NCBI GenBank assembly: GCA_022837485.1
Contig: JALHHH010000008.1
Span: 48,855 to 105,948, forward strand
Direction: 5' to 3'
Source of the DNA: Bacteroidales bacterium
GTDB lineage: Bacteria > Bacteroidota > Bacteroidia > Bacteroidales > Lentimicrobiaceae
Length of the DNA stretch: 57,094 bases
Below the pieces are notes generated by a model that worked only from the letters and a program-made list of their open reading frames with translations, was not told where the DNA came from and did no database searches. The position numbers and the translations under genes are program-made. Position 1 is the stretch's first letter. Every line of letters begins with the position of its first letter. Shown one piece after another: positions 8,243 to 16,310 of this stretch.

Positions 8243-9700
8243 TCAGAACTTTTCTATTTCCCGTATTCCCTTTCTGTTCAGTACGATACGGTACCGTTTG
8301 TATTCAAGCTGATTTTCATTGTTAAACTGAAGCACCAGGTTGATGTAATACATTTTTTCGCCTTTTACGATCTCAATGGTTCCGTTGTCGCCGGGTGAAT
8401 AGAGGGGTACCACCGGGTTGTCCATTTTCTGGATGAAGTTGGAGACGTTGAACCGGATGATGTCGTTCATTCCGGTAGTCGGGTACTGACTGCAGTCGTC
8501 CAGGCTCTGGCGGTTCAGCCGTACCAGCTTCCGGTAAAGGATGATCTGTTCGCGGTTGTTTCGGTTGTCGGCTTCCAGAATGGCTGAACGGTTTCTTACC
8601 TTCAGCACCTCAGCCGGTATTTTCTCCTCGGGCACGAATACCATGCTTTCCTTGCTCCAGCCGATCTGATGTTCGCTCAGCCCGATGTCGGTGCGATGGT
8701 CGAAGAAACGCCGTCCCAGCCGGTGGGCAAAATAATACCGGGCAAGCTCCTTGATGCGGTCTTTCAGCATATAGCTGACCACCAGCGCCACAAAAAAAGG
8801 CATGGTAAAGTTCCCGAATTTCTGCTGAAACGAAAAGGCAATGGCCGTTGCGAATATCATGGAGATGCCGGCAGCAATGCTGAAGTATATCTGCTCGATC
8901 CAGATGCCGTCGCGACGGGTGTTCGTGGCAAGAAACAGCTCATTTTCAGCATACTTTTTCAGGAGATTGAGTCTGAAAACCAGTTCCCGGTTTCGGTCGG
9001 GACTGGTTTTTTCCACAACCGGAAATCCTTTCGCACGCTTGTATTCCACTTCGCTTTGAATGGTTTCCATAAGCTTTTTCCGGATGTCGGGAGTCAGCCT
9101 GCCCGTTTTATCCAGTCCGTCGATCAGCTTAAAACAATGCTGTTCGTAGAGATTACTCAGAAATTCATCCCCGAACCAAAAGTAGTTCATCAGCTCCCTG
9201 CTCACCGTTGGGACGTTGATGATTCGGCGAAGGTTGCGGTAATTCGATGCCGTTCGGCGGATGTTATCAATGAGGGAATCAACCAGGAAATCCAGATCCT
9301 CTTCTATGTTATTTTCCTGTATATGCTGAATTTCATCCCGTAAGGCGCTTTTTACGATGGACACAAACATACGGATGTGGTATTCGTATGCCGCAATTCT
9401 GGTTCGTGTTGCTCCGTTAGCCAGCTCTTCCAGCGCTTTTTCGAGCAGGGAGAATGGCTCTTTTTCCTTTACGGAGATGTCACGCAAAAGATAGTCGGGG
9501 GTGATGAGACGGATGTTCGATTTCAGGTCGCGGTAAAAATCCTGCTTTGAATAGGTGGAACGGTTGATATCGAGACTGTACGGAATGAAAATCCATGTGT
9601 TTACACCAAAATCGTTCACCTCGGTCTTTCGCCTGGCGTGAAATCCGAGTTTGATCTCGACCGAGAATTTATCGTGTATTTTTACCTGATCCGTAATCAT
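8243..9700 (-). CDS. Conserved-looking two-TM protein of unknown function
   Basis: I do not recognise this 485-residue protein. It has no signal peptide. Residues 1-260 are soluble and helix-rich, with many charged residues (for example the segments around 85-160 and 205-250). Two hydrophobic helices follow at about 271-291 and 297-313, then a soluble C-terminal region of about 170 residues that appears beta-rich towards the end (YINLVLQFNNENQ, YRIVLNRKGIREIEKF). The layout suggests a membrane hairpin anchoring two cytoplasmic domains. It stands alone, convergent with the nitroreductase gene and about 150 bp from the symporter gene that is upstream on the same strand. No catalytic motif was seen. 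Confidence 0.88.
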   Translation of the reverse strand: MITDQVKIHDKFSVEIKLGFHARRKTEVNDFGVNTWIFIPYSLDINRSTYSKQDFYRDLKSNIRLITPDYLLRDISVKEKEPFSLLEKALEELANGATRTRIAAYEYHIRMFVSIVKSALRDEIQHIQENNIEEDLDFLVDSLIDNIRRTASNYRNLRRIINVPTVSRELMNYFWFGDEFLSNLYEQHCFKLIDGLDKTGRLTPDIRKKLMETIQSEVEYKRAKGFPVVEKTSPDRNRELVFRLNLLKKYAENELFLATNTRRDGIWIEQIYFSIAAGISMIFATAIAFSFQQKFGNFTMPFFVALVVSYMLKDRIKELARYYFAHRLGRRFFDHRTDIGLSEHQIGWSKESMVFVPEEKIPAEVLKVRNRSAILEADNRNNREQIILYRKLVRLNRQSLDDCSQYPTTGMNDIIRFNVSNFIQKMDNPVVPLYSPGDNGTIEIVKGEKMYYINLVLQFNNENQLEYKRYRIVLNRKGIREIEKF

Positions 9701-9850
9701 GTCACTAAGGTAGTGAATCCTGCAATATTACTAAAAAATGCGGCATAATGCTTATCCACAGTTAAGGGTAAGAACCGGGGGATTCTGCACGAGCCTGCAG
9801 TCTGATAATCATTAAGATGCCTTGCCTGAACCGGTTTTTCCGTCCGGTTT

Positions 9851-11470
9851 TCAGAAGATACCGAATACGCCGTCGGGTGTTATCCCCAGCACCCGGAACC
9901 ACGTTTCGCCGCCTACTATGTTCATAAGCCATGCAATCACCATTACGGTAAACCCGTAACGGAAGGTGTCGCTCAGGCTGTAGTGGTCGGTTTCATACAG
10001 CAGAGCCGCCGGTTTGCTGTTGAAGGGAAGCACATACACGTGTTCGATCATAAAAGCTACCGGCAGTGCCAGGCTTACGATGCTGTAGCCGAAGCGCTGC
10101 GCTACCCCTATGGCAATCGGGATAAAGATCATGGCACGCATCGTTTTCGATTGAAAAATAAGTGCACTGAAGATCATCACGGCCGTGAGAAAGAGGTAAA
10201 GCACCCAGAATGGCGTTTGACTGCTTATGCCGAGGTGGTCGAAGAATGCATTTACGCTGATTGAAGGCAGATCGGTGGCCGAAAGTCCGGATCCAAGCGT
10301 ATAGGCACCGGCCGAAAACAGCATCAGATGCCAGGGGATGTCCACATCGTTCCATTTAACGATTCCATACCGTGGAAGCAGCGCAACCACACCTCCCACG
10401 AATGCCACGGCGGTAGGACTTATGCCGTGCAGGCGGTCGGTTGACCAGAAGCCAAGAATCAGCAGAAAAATGATAACGGCTTTTACCTCATCCCTGCTCA
10501 TCTTACCGAGATTACGGTATTCCTGCCTCAGGCGTTCCATACCACCCTCAATAACGGGCAGGCGTTCTTCGGGTGCCAGCGGGAAAAAGACCTTCATCGC
10601 CAGGATGTAACCTATCAGTAACATGATTACCATCATAGGAAACATGGCAAACAGCCAGTCGGAAAAGAAAACCGTAGCACCGGTGGCGCCGGCAATCAGT
10701 GCCGCAGCCAGAAGGTTGGCTCCCGAACCGGTCAGAAATCCGCTGGCGCCGATGTTGATGTAAAGCAGGTTTTGCAACACAATGCTACGGCCGAAATTAT
10801 TCCGGTTGTTTCCTCCCCTTGCTCCGTAAATGGAAGCGATTACCATAAAAATGGGAAGAAGAATGGCAGCCTTTGCAGTAGTGGCAGAAATAAATGCCGA
10901 TAGCACAATATTGATAACCAAAAAACTCATGAATATCGTTCCCGCATTTTTCCCGAACCTGAGGATGAACCACAGGGCAAAACGCTTGGCTACGCCCGTC
11001 GCGACAAGCATACTTGCCAGGATGAACGACATAATGTTCAGCCACATCACCGGATGCCCCAGCTGGGCATACGCAACCTTTTCGCTGAGGACTCCGGTCA
11101 GTACCAGCGATACAATGATTATCAGCGAGGTAAGGTAGTTGGGAATGGCTTCCGTGATCCAGAGGATGATTCCGGCAAGAAAAATCGCCAGCATCATTTC
11201 GTTGGAACGGATAAAGCCTTCAGGTCCTAGTTTCTCCCAAGCCTTCAGAGCCTCATCCGATACCAATTGGGTGGGATCGATGTGCTGCAGGAAAGGAAGT
11301 TTCAGCACGAAGCCGAACAGTACAAACGCCAATATAGCCAATACCGGTCCCGCAATCGCCAGCCAGCGTTCAAATCCGGATTTTTCCCGTTTGGGGAGTT
11401 TCTCTATGCGATAGTTATGCATATCCAGCGGATCGAATGCCGGATTTGCCGATTTGTTTTCTTCGCTCAT
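9851..11470 (-). CDS. DASS (SLC13) family sodium/anion symporter
   Basis: This 539-residue polytopic membrane protein has about a dozen hydrophobic helices. Typical family segments are seen: AGIILWITEAIPNYLTSLIII near residue 95, the SGANLLAAALIAGATG region near 255, the paired IIFLLILGFWSTD segment near 340, and the final FNSKPAALLYETDHYS region near 490. DASS carriers import di- or tricarboxylates, or sulfate, with sodium. Substrate cannot be read here. An unusually long charged N-terminal tail (about 40 residues, EENKSANPAFDPLDMHNYRIEK...) precedes the first helix. It lies about 100 bp downstream of the CYTH gene pair, with a large stem-loop between them. Confidence 0.9.
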   Translation of the reverse strand: MSEENKSANPAFDPLDMHNYRIEKLPKREKSGFERWLAIAGPVLAILAFVLFGFVLKLPFLQHIDPTQLVSDEALKAWEKLGPEGFIRSNEMMLAIFLAGIILWITEAIPNYLTSLIIIVSLVLTGVLSEKVAYAQLGHPVMWLNIMSFILASMLVATGVAKRFALWFILRFGKNAGTIFMSFLVINIVLSAFISATTAKAAILLPIFMVIASIYGARGGNNRNNFGRSIVLQNLLYINIGASGFLTGSGANLLAAALIAGATGATVFFSDWLFAMFPMMVIMLLIGYILAMKVFFPLAPEERLPVIEGGMERLRQEYRNLGKMSRDEVKAVIIFLLILGFWSTDRLHGISPTAVAFVGGVVALLPRYGIVKWNDVDIPWHLMLFSAGAYTLGSGLSATDLPSISVNAFFDHLGISSQTPFWVLYLFLTAVMIFSALIFQSKTMRAMIFIPIAIGVAQRFGYSIVSLALPVAFMIEHVYVLPFNSKPAALLYETDHYSLSDTFRYGFTVMVIAWLMNIVGGETWFRVLGITPDGVFGIF

Positions 11471-11505
11471 GCCGATAGTGTTTTAAGCATTAAAATACAG
11501 GAAGG

Positions 11506-11552
11506 CGCTTGCCGGCGGTTTTCCGGTCGGGGCAGACCGATCCGCCGCAAGC
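11506..11552. other. GC-rich stem-loop between the CYTH pair and the symporter
   Basis: CGCTTGCCGGCGG pairs with CCGCCGCAAGCG with one bulged C, and the loop contains a second small stem (GGTC/GACC). No T-run is directly attached, so it may be a terminator, an RNA-stability element, or a repeat. Confidence 0.45.
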
Positions 11553-11572
11553 GTACCTAACCCGTATTACGG

Positions 11573-12040
11573 TTACCAACGGTTGAATGGATGCTTCATC
11601 AGCATCGCATTGTAGTATTTCACCTGGCCGGTAACTTCTTCGCCAAGCCAGACGGGCTTTTCAAATTGCTCATGCTCATCCCGAAGCTCTACTTCAGCAA
11701 CGACAAGGCCTTGATTTTCACCAAAAAACTCATCTACTTCAAAAACATGCTTACCGGCTTTGACAAGATACCGGTTTTTGTCAATCACTCCCGGTTCGCA
11801 GATTCTAAGCAGTTCTTCCACTTCCGGAACGGGAATCTCTTTCTCCCATTCGTAGCGGCTGGCACCCGAATCGTTTCCGATTCCTTTAATGGTAATATAT
11901 CCCTTATCGCCTTTTATTCTTACCCTTACGGTACGTTCGGGAACCGACGAGAGGTATCCCTGGGTGATCCTGGTGACTTTTTCAGCACTTGCCCTGAAGT
12001 CGCCGCTGACCAGAAACTTACGTTCAATTTCCTTAGCCAT
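11573..12040 (-). CDS. CYTH-domain (triphosphate tunnel) protein
   Basis: This 155-residue protein starts MAKEIERKFLV, with the diagnostic ExExK motif at Glu4, Glu6, Lys8. Further tunnel residues are seen in the alternating strands RTVRVRIKG, GYITIKG, YEWEKEIP and VAEVELRDE. CYTH proteins bind triphosphate-containing substrates with divalent metal inside a beta tunnel; members are triphosphatases or class IV adenylate cyclases. The short single-domain form without CHAD suggests a small tripolyphosphatase or NTPase, but the substrate is unknown. The gene follows a divergent CYTH-like gene by 15 bp, so the two are almost certainly co-transcribed. Confidence 0.92.
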   Translation of the reverse strand: MAKEIERKFLVSGDFRASAEKVTRITQGYLSSVPERTVRVRIKGDKGYITIKGIGNDSGASRYEWEKEIPVPEVEELLRICEPGVIDKNRYLVKAGKHVFEVDEFFGENQGLVVAEVELRDEHEQFEKPVWLGEEVTGQVKYYNAMLMKHPFNRW

Positions 12041-12055
12041 TGCTTTTTATTTAGG

Positions 12056-12697
12056 TTAATTGGCCAGTGGTTTACCGATCATGCCAATCACCCGCTTGAT
12101 TGCCTGCAGGTAATTGATGTTTTCGGTTCCTTCAGCACCTATTTCCGTTACGGTTTTTTTGATGTCGTCCACTTCCGTGGATTCTGCATTTATGCTTACT
12201 ACCCGTGCTCCGTTGATAAGCACAACGGCATATTCGCATATGGCATCGTTTACCATGTACCCGAACCGTTGCTTCTTAACGTTAACAGCCTGAAGGTCGG
12301 GATGCCTGCGAATGATTTCCATGAATTCATCGTAGGAGTATTCTTCTTTCGGCAGATCCGGAATTTCTACCTGAAACGCAGGAAACACCTCCGCCAGCAG
12401 CACGGATGCCTTCATCGGAAACTCCCCCTTCATCAGCGGATTCCATTGCTCCAGTCCGTCAACGGTACGCACAAAGGTTTTGATGTCCATTTTCCCGTTC
12501 CGGATTTTAGTGTTGTTGATGTCGTTGGTTCGCGATACGATGTAAATTTCCTCCGAATGACGTTCCCATACCTTTTCAGGGATTGGTACCGACAGCCTTG
12601 CCATCCGGAAATGCTCCCTGTCGAAATTCTGTCCGAACGACCGGAACTCAAAACGCGGTTTGGATTGTTCTCCAATCTCAATAATCTCTTTTGCCAT
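12056..12697 (-). CDS. Divergent CYTH-like protein of unknown function
   Basis: This 213-residue soluble protein begins MAKEIIEIGEQSKPRFEFR. It shows CYTH-like traits: an FEFRSF strand where ExExK would be, EIYIVSR followed by NNTKIRNGKMDIKTF (alternating basic strand pattern), and a late segment CEYAVVLINGARVVSINAES typical of the last tunnel strands. The canonical ExExK is not present; only one acidic residue and an arginine remain. It ends in a NYLQAIKRVIGMIG helix. It is 15 bp upstream of a true CYTH gene on the same strand. I infer a degenerate or specialised tunnel protein working with its partner; this is a motif-level reading and no search was run. Confidence 0.8.
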   Translation of the reverse strand: MAKEIIEIGEQSKPRFEFRSFGQNFDREHFRMARLSVPIPEKVWERHSEEIYIVSRTNDINNTKIRNGKMDIKTFVRTVDGLEQWNPLMKGEFPMKASVLLAEVFPAFQVEIPDLPKEEYSYDEFMEIIRRHPDLQAVNVKKQRFGYMVNDAICEYAVVLINGARVVSINAESTEVDDIKKTVTEIGAEGTENINYLQAIKRVIGMIGKPLAN

Positions 12698-12768
12698 GTG
12701 GGTATAAGTTAAATTTTATCCTTGCTGAGAGATGTCAGCCCACAGTTGTTTTGTTGCTAAATAAAGAA

Positions 12769-12806
12769 GGGGAACCGGAGAGCATACTCTTTTTCGCCGG
12801 TTCCCC
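12769..12806 (-). terminator. Hairpin terminator of the phosphate operon
   Basis: GGGGAACCGG (12769-12778) pairs perfectly with CCGGTTCCCC (12797-12806); the loop can form a further short stem. On the minus strand it lies 9 bases after the LTD lipoprotein stop and is followed by a T-rich run. It separates the phosphate operon from the CYTH-like gene. Confidence 0.7.
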
Positions 12807-12815
12807 GGGATGGCA

Positions 12816-14882
12816 TTATCTTCTGCCTTTTGGCAATACGCCGGCGTTGTTGTTTGACGATCCGCGGGTAATCTCAATGAAAATCACAAGCGTATCCGAT
12901 CCGTCGGGTTTACGTCCGTACGACTGTGTATCTTCCATTGCCGGGAATGCAACTTCGTCGATAACTGCTCCGGAAGGCTCTTCCAGCCAAACGGTTTCCC
13001 CTCCGCTGGAAAGCCCGAAACCACTCGCATCGGCATCATCGGTTACAATTACAAAGAAACCGCCGGCAGGAATAATGGTTTCGGCAGGAAATTCCTTTTT
13101 GGGCTTGGTTCCTGCCTGTCCGCCGTTATCGTAAATTTTGTATCCGGAAAGGTCAACTTCTACTGTGGAAGCATTGAAAATTTCCACCCAGTCGGGATTT
13201 TCAGCCGTACCCCTCGAATAGATCTCATTGATTTTCAGCACTACTGAAGGAGGAGGAGTGGAATTGTCGTTGGCAGCTCCCCTGGTTACAATGCTTAGAA
13301 TCTGAAGGTTCGATGAACCATCGGGATAACGTCCGTAAGATTCCGTTTCAGCAAGAGCCGGGAATATAATCTCATCGATTACGGTACCACCGGCATTTTC
13401 GAACCATACCGTTTCACCGCCGCTCGACAGTCCGAAGCCGCTAGCGTCGGCATCGTCCACAACAATTACAAAAAATTCACCGGGTTGCAGAATGGTTCCG
13501 TCGGGAATAAGTTTTTTGGGTTTGGTTCCTGCCTGACCGCCGCTGTCGTAAATCTTGTATCCGCTGATATCGGCGGTTACGGCCGATGCATTGTACAGCT
13601 CCACCCAGTCGGGATCTTCGGCAGTTCCTCTGGAGAAGACTTCGTTCATCACGATTACGGCTGAAGGAGGTTCGCCTGCATTGTTGGCAGCTCCGGGCGT
13701 CGGGATGTACAGCACCTGCCAGTTGGCATCGCCGTCGGGGTATCGGCCGTAAGACTGACCTTCGTCCATTGCAGGGAAGGTTACGTCGCTGATCACAACC
13801 CCGGAAGCATTCTCCAGCCAAACCTGCTCGCCGCCGCTGGATAATCCGAATCCGCTGGCATCGGCATCGTCAACTACTACAACGAGGAATCCTTTTGCAG
13901 GAATGGAAGTCCCTGCAGGAATCTCTTTCTTGGGTTTGGTGCCGGCCTGCCCGCCGTTGTCGTAAACCTTATAACCACTGACGTCTACAGCTATTGCTGT
14001 GGCATTGTAAATTTCAATCCAGTCGGGATTTTCGGTCGTCCCGCGCGAATAAACTTCATTAATGAGAATAACCGGAGCAGGGGGAGTATCGTCGTTGGCA
14101 CTTCCGCGGGTAATGGTGTTCAGAATCTGCCACGAACCGGTTCCATCGGGAACACGGCCGTAGGATTGGGTGGGTTCGAATGCCGGATGGGCCACATTGT
14201 CGATCACATTGCCGCTTGTATTTTCCAGCCAGACTTCATCGCCTCCGCTGGAGAGGCCGAATCCGCTTTCGCTGCCGTCGTCAACCACAATTACATAAAA
14301 TCCTCTTCCGGGCAATACCGTACCGGCCGGAATCTCCTTTTTAGGCTTTGAGCCGGATTGTCCGCCCGGATCGTAAACCTTGTAACCGCTGATGTCGGCA
14401 GGACTGTCGGAGTTGTTGTAGATTTCCACCCAGTCGGGTGCTTCAACGGTGCCGCGGCTGTAAATTTCATTTAAAACGATGCTGGGGGCACCCACGGTAT
14501 AGGCAGCAGATGTTGCCGGAGCTCCCGTTGGTGCATACCCTTTTTTACCGGATTCGTTCACGGCTTCCACGTAATAACTTACGGTAACACCAGATGCCTG
14601 TTTGGGAATCTGAGCAGTGTATACGCCACTGCCTGCAGTGTTCATAACAACGCTTGTGAATGCTCCTTCGCCGGCTTTGTGATACAGGGTAACGGACCGG
14701 ACTCCGTAGTTGTCGGTAACTTTTACTGATACTGTAACGGCATCATTTTCGCCGGGCGCCTGAGGGCTGATGCTTAACTCGCTGAGAACCGGGGGGCCTT
14801 CGAAAAGCTCATCCTTCACGCAGGAGGTGATGCCTGCAATCAGGAGAATGGCCGTCAGTAATGCTATTGCTTTTGCTTTCAT
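12816..14882 (-). CDS. Lipoprotein with four lamin-tail (LTD) domains
   Basis: This 688-residue predicted lipoprotein has the lipobox AGITSC with Cys21. Residues 30-130 form an Ig-like domain (LSISPQAPGENDAVTVSVKVTDNYGV type). Four LTD repeats start near residues 134, 270, 408 and 547, each opening with a LNEIYSRGT...PDWVEIYN pattern and containing SGYKVYD.GGQ, KPKKEIPAGT, VVVDDADASGFGLSSGG and SYGR.PDG. LTD domains in bacteria occur in secreted nucleases, phosphatases and surface proteins; here no catalytic domain is present. It is the last gene of the DUF47-PiT-porin operon (31 bp after the porin), so a surface role tied to phosphate uptake is likely, perhaps binding phosphate-containing polymers. 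That role is inference. Confidence 0.9.
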   Translation of the reverse strand: MKAKAIALLTAILLIAGITSCVKDELFEGPPVLSELSISPQAPGENDAVTVSVKVTDNYGVRSVTLYHKAGEGAFTSVVMNTAGSGVYTAQIPKQASGVTVSYYVEAVNESGKKGYAPTGAPATSAAYTVGAPSIVLNEIYSRGTVEAPDWVEIYNNSDSPADISGYKVYDPGGQSGSKPKKEIPAGTVLPGRGFYVIVVDDGSESGFGLSSGGDEVWLENTSGNVIDNVAHPAFEPTQSYGRVPDGTGSWQILNTITRGSANDDTPPAPVILINEVYSRGTTENPDWIEIYNATAIAVDVSGYKVYDNGGQAGTKPKKEIPAGTSIPAKGFLVVVVDDADASGFGLSSGGEQVWLENASGVVISDVTFPAMDEGQSYGRYPDGDANWQVLYIPTPGAANNAGEPPSAVIVMNEVFSRGTAEDPDWVELYNASAVTADISGYKIYDSGGQAGTKPKKLIPDGTILQPGEFFVIVVDDADASGFGLSSGGETVWFENAGGTVIDEIIFPALAETESYGRYPDGSSNLQILSIVTRGAANDNSTPPPSVVLKINEIYSRGTAENPDWVEIFNASTVEVDLSGYKIYDNGGQAGTKPKKEFPAETIIPAGGFFVIVTDDADASGFGLSSGGETVWLEEPSGAVIDEVAFPAMEDTQSYGRKPDGSDTLVIFIEITRGSSNNNAGVLPKGRR
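12858..14483 (-). repeat. Four tandem LTD-coding repeats, period about 411 bp
   Basis: The four LTD domains recur every 136-139 residues with strong conservation over most of each unit (the GFGLSSGG and KPKK segments are nearly invariant). This points to tandem internal duplication and a substrate for repeat-number change. Confidence 0.85.
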
Positions 14883-14913
14883 CGATTATTATTTTTTAAA
14901 GTTTATTTACAAA

Positions 14914-16299
14914 TCAGAAGTCTACTTCAAGCCGGATGCTTACAAAGCTGAAATCTTCGCCTGCCTTGCCATTGGCATCCACCACTTTCCTGGGATCCCT
15001 GGTCAGTACTCCGTTTTCGTCGTATCCTACAAACAACTTGTTCTTGCCGCTGGCATAACGGTCGTGATTCAGATAAGCATAGTTGAGCATAATCTTTACG
15101 TTGTTGTTAACGTGGTAGTTAAGGCCAAGGGTGTAGCCTTCACCAGCACCTCCCATAATACCGTCCATGCTTGAATTCAGGCTGAGGTAGTCGTACCGGA
15201 ATGCCAGTTCCACATCTCCCCACGATTTGCCTCGTGTCGGCTGGGTAAATTCGGCATCGCTTGTATTGTAATTGTATTGTCCGCCAAAGAGGAGTACACT
15301 TCCGAAGACATACCATCCGTCAAACTTTTCGGTAGGCAGCTCCTCGTCAAATTTTTTACGGTGAACGTTGCTTATCAGGTATTCGCCCTGGATTCGCAGG
15401 TTTTTGTGATATCCTGCAAATTCAAGTCCGCCCAGTACGATGTAATCGACGTTGGAAATCAGATCGGTATCCATGTATTTTTTGCGGTTGATTGATGTAA
15501 GCGAACGGGTGCTGTAGCGCTCGTGGCCCCTGATTTCAGAATCGGTTTTCGGGGTACGGTACGATCCGGCAATACCGAAGTGCAAGCCTTTTGTGAAATC
15601 ATCGTGGAAGGGCATGGCAACCAGCTTTCCGGTAAATGAAACGCCTTCATCGGTACCGTAATCCTTGTTGTTGTCTTCCGAAAACAAACGCTCTTCAGGA
15701 TCTCCAACGGTCTGGAAATGAATGCCTCCCATACCAAACAGCCAGTCCTTGTGATACATGGCTCCTATCCCGATGTGACGCGAGGGAGCAAAGGTGTATA
15801 CCGCATTCGGCCGTTCGATGAAGGTAAGATACCTGGAAGTGGTGGTGGATTCGAACGAAAAGCCTTCCTTGTAGTTTCCGGCGCGCAGACTCAGCCGTTC
15901 ATTCGGGGAGAATTCAAGGTAGGCATCCTTCAGCTCAAGCTCCGAGTTAGAGATATCCATGTCAAATTCGCCGTACCATTTTTCGGTAAACTGACTTTTA
16001 ACCGCAAAGCGGGCGCGGCGTATCGATGTACCATTGCCGATTGGATTGTAGGTGTCGCCGAAAAACATGGCTCCGTCAACCTGAACCCTGGCATCGTACC
16101 AGATCTTGTACTTCTGATCCTTACTTTCCAGAACAAGGATGCCGTTTCTTTCCTCTGCATGCAGGGGCGTTCTGTAGACAACTGCTCCGTACTGGTTGTA
16201 ACGGACGCTGGTGTCGGTCTCCTGGGCACTGAGTTTTCCGGAAAAGCCGCCGATCAGCAGCATTCCGGCAATCAGGCTTAACATTTTCATTTTGTTCAT
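14914..16299 (-). CDS. OprO/OprP-type outer-membrane porin
   Basis: This 461-residue protein has a signal peptide ending near residue 25 (GKLSAQ), followed by alternating beta strands such as YKIWYDARVQVDGAMFFGD, SIRRARFAVKSQFTEKWYGEFDMDIS and LELKDAYLEFSPNERLSLRAGNYKE, the classic start of the phosphate-selective porin O/P family. It ends in an aromatic-type strand with final phenylalanine (FVSIRLEVDF), as expected for a BAM substrate. The family forms trimeric channels with anion preference, including phosphate and pyrophosphate. It is 11 bp downstream of the PiT-HTH gene, placing it in the phosphate operon as the likely outer-membrane entry route. Confidence 0.9.
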   Translation of the reverse strand: MNKMKMLSLIAGMLLIGGFSGKLSAQETDTSVRYNQYGAVVYRTPLHAEERNGILVLESKDQKYKIWYDARVQVDGAMFFGDTYNPIGNGTSIRRARFAVKSQFTEKWYGEFDMDISNSELELKDAYLEFSPNERLSLRAGNYKEGFSFESTTTSRYLTFIERPNAVYTFAPSRHIGIGAMYHKDWLFGMGGIHFQTVGDPEERLFSEDNNKDYGTDEGVSFTGKLVAMPFHDDFTKGLHFGIAGSYRTPKTDSEIRGHERYSTRSLTSINRKKYMDTDLISNVDYIVLGGLEFAGYHKNLRIQGEYLISNVHRKKFDEELPTEKFDGWYVFGSVLLFGGQYNYNTSDAEFTQPTRGKSWGDVELAFRYDYLSLNSSMDGIMGGAGEGYTLGLNYHVNNNVKIMLNYAYLNHDRYASGKNKLFVGYDENGVLTRDPRKVVDANGKAGEDFSFVSIRLEVDF

Positions 16300-16310
16300 A
16301 GTGAATCGTT

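Noticed and set aside
9752..9760. TTATCCACA, a perfect DnaA box
   Set aside because: A single box with no cluster, no AT-rich unwinding region and no replication genes; not an origin.
9829..9849. AACCGG/CCGGTT inverted repeat after the symporter gene
   Set aside because: Only six base pairs with a nine-base loop and no T-run in the right direction; too weak to call a terminator.
11591..12712. Plus-strand open frame of 373 codons
   Set aside because: It runs antisense across two CYTH genes whose motifs are clear; its composition is that of a complement shadow.
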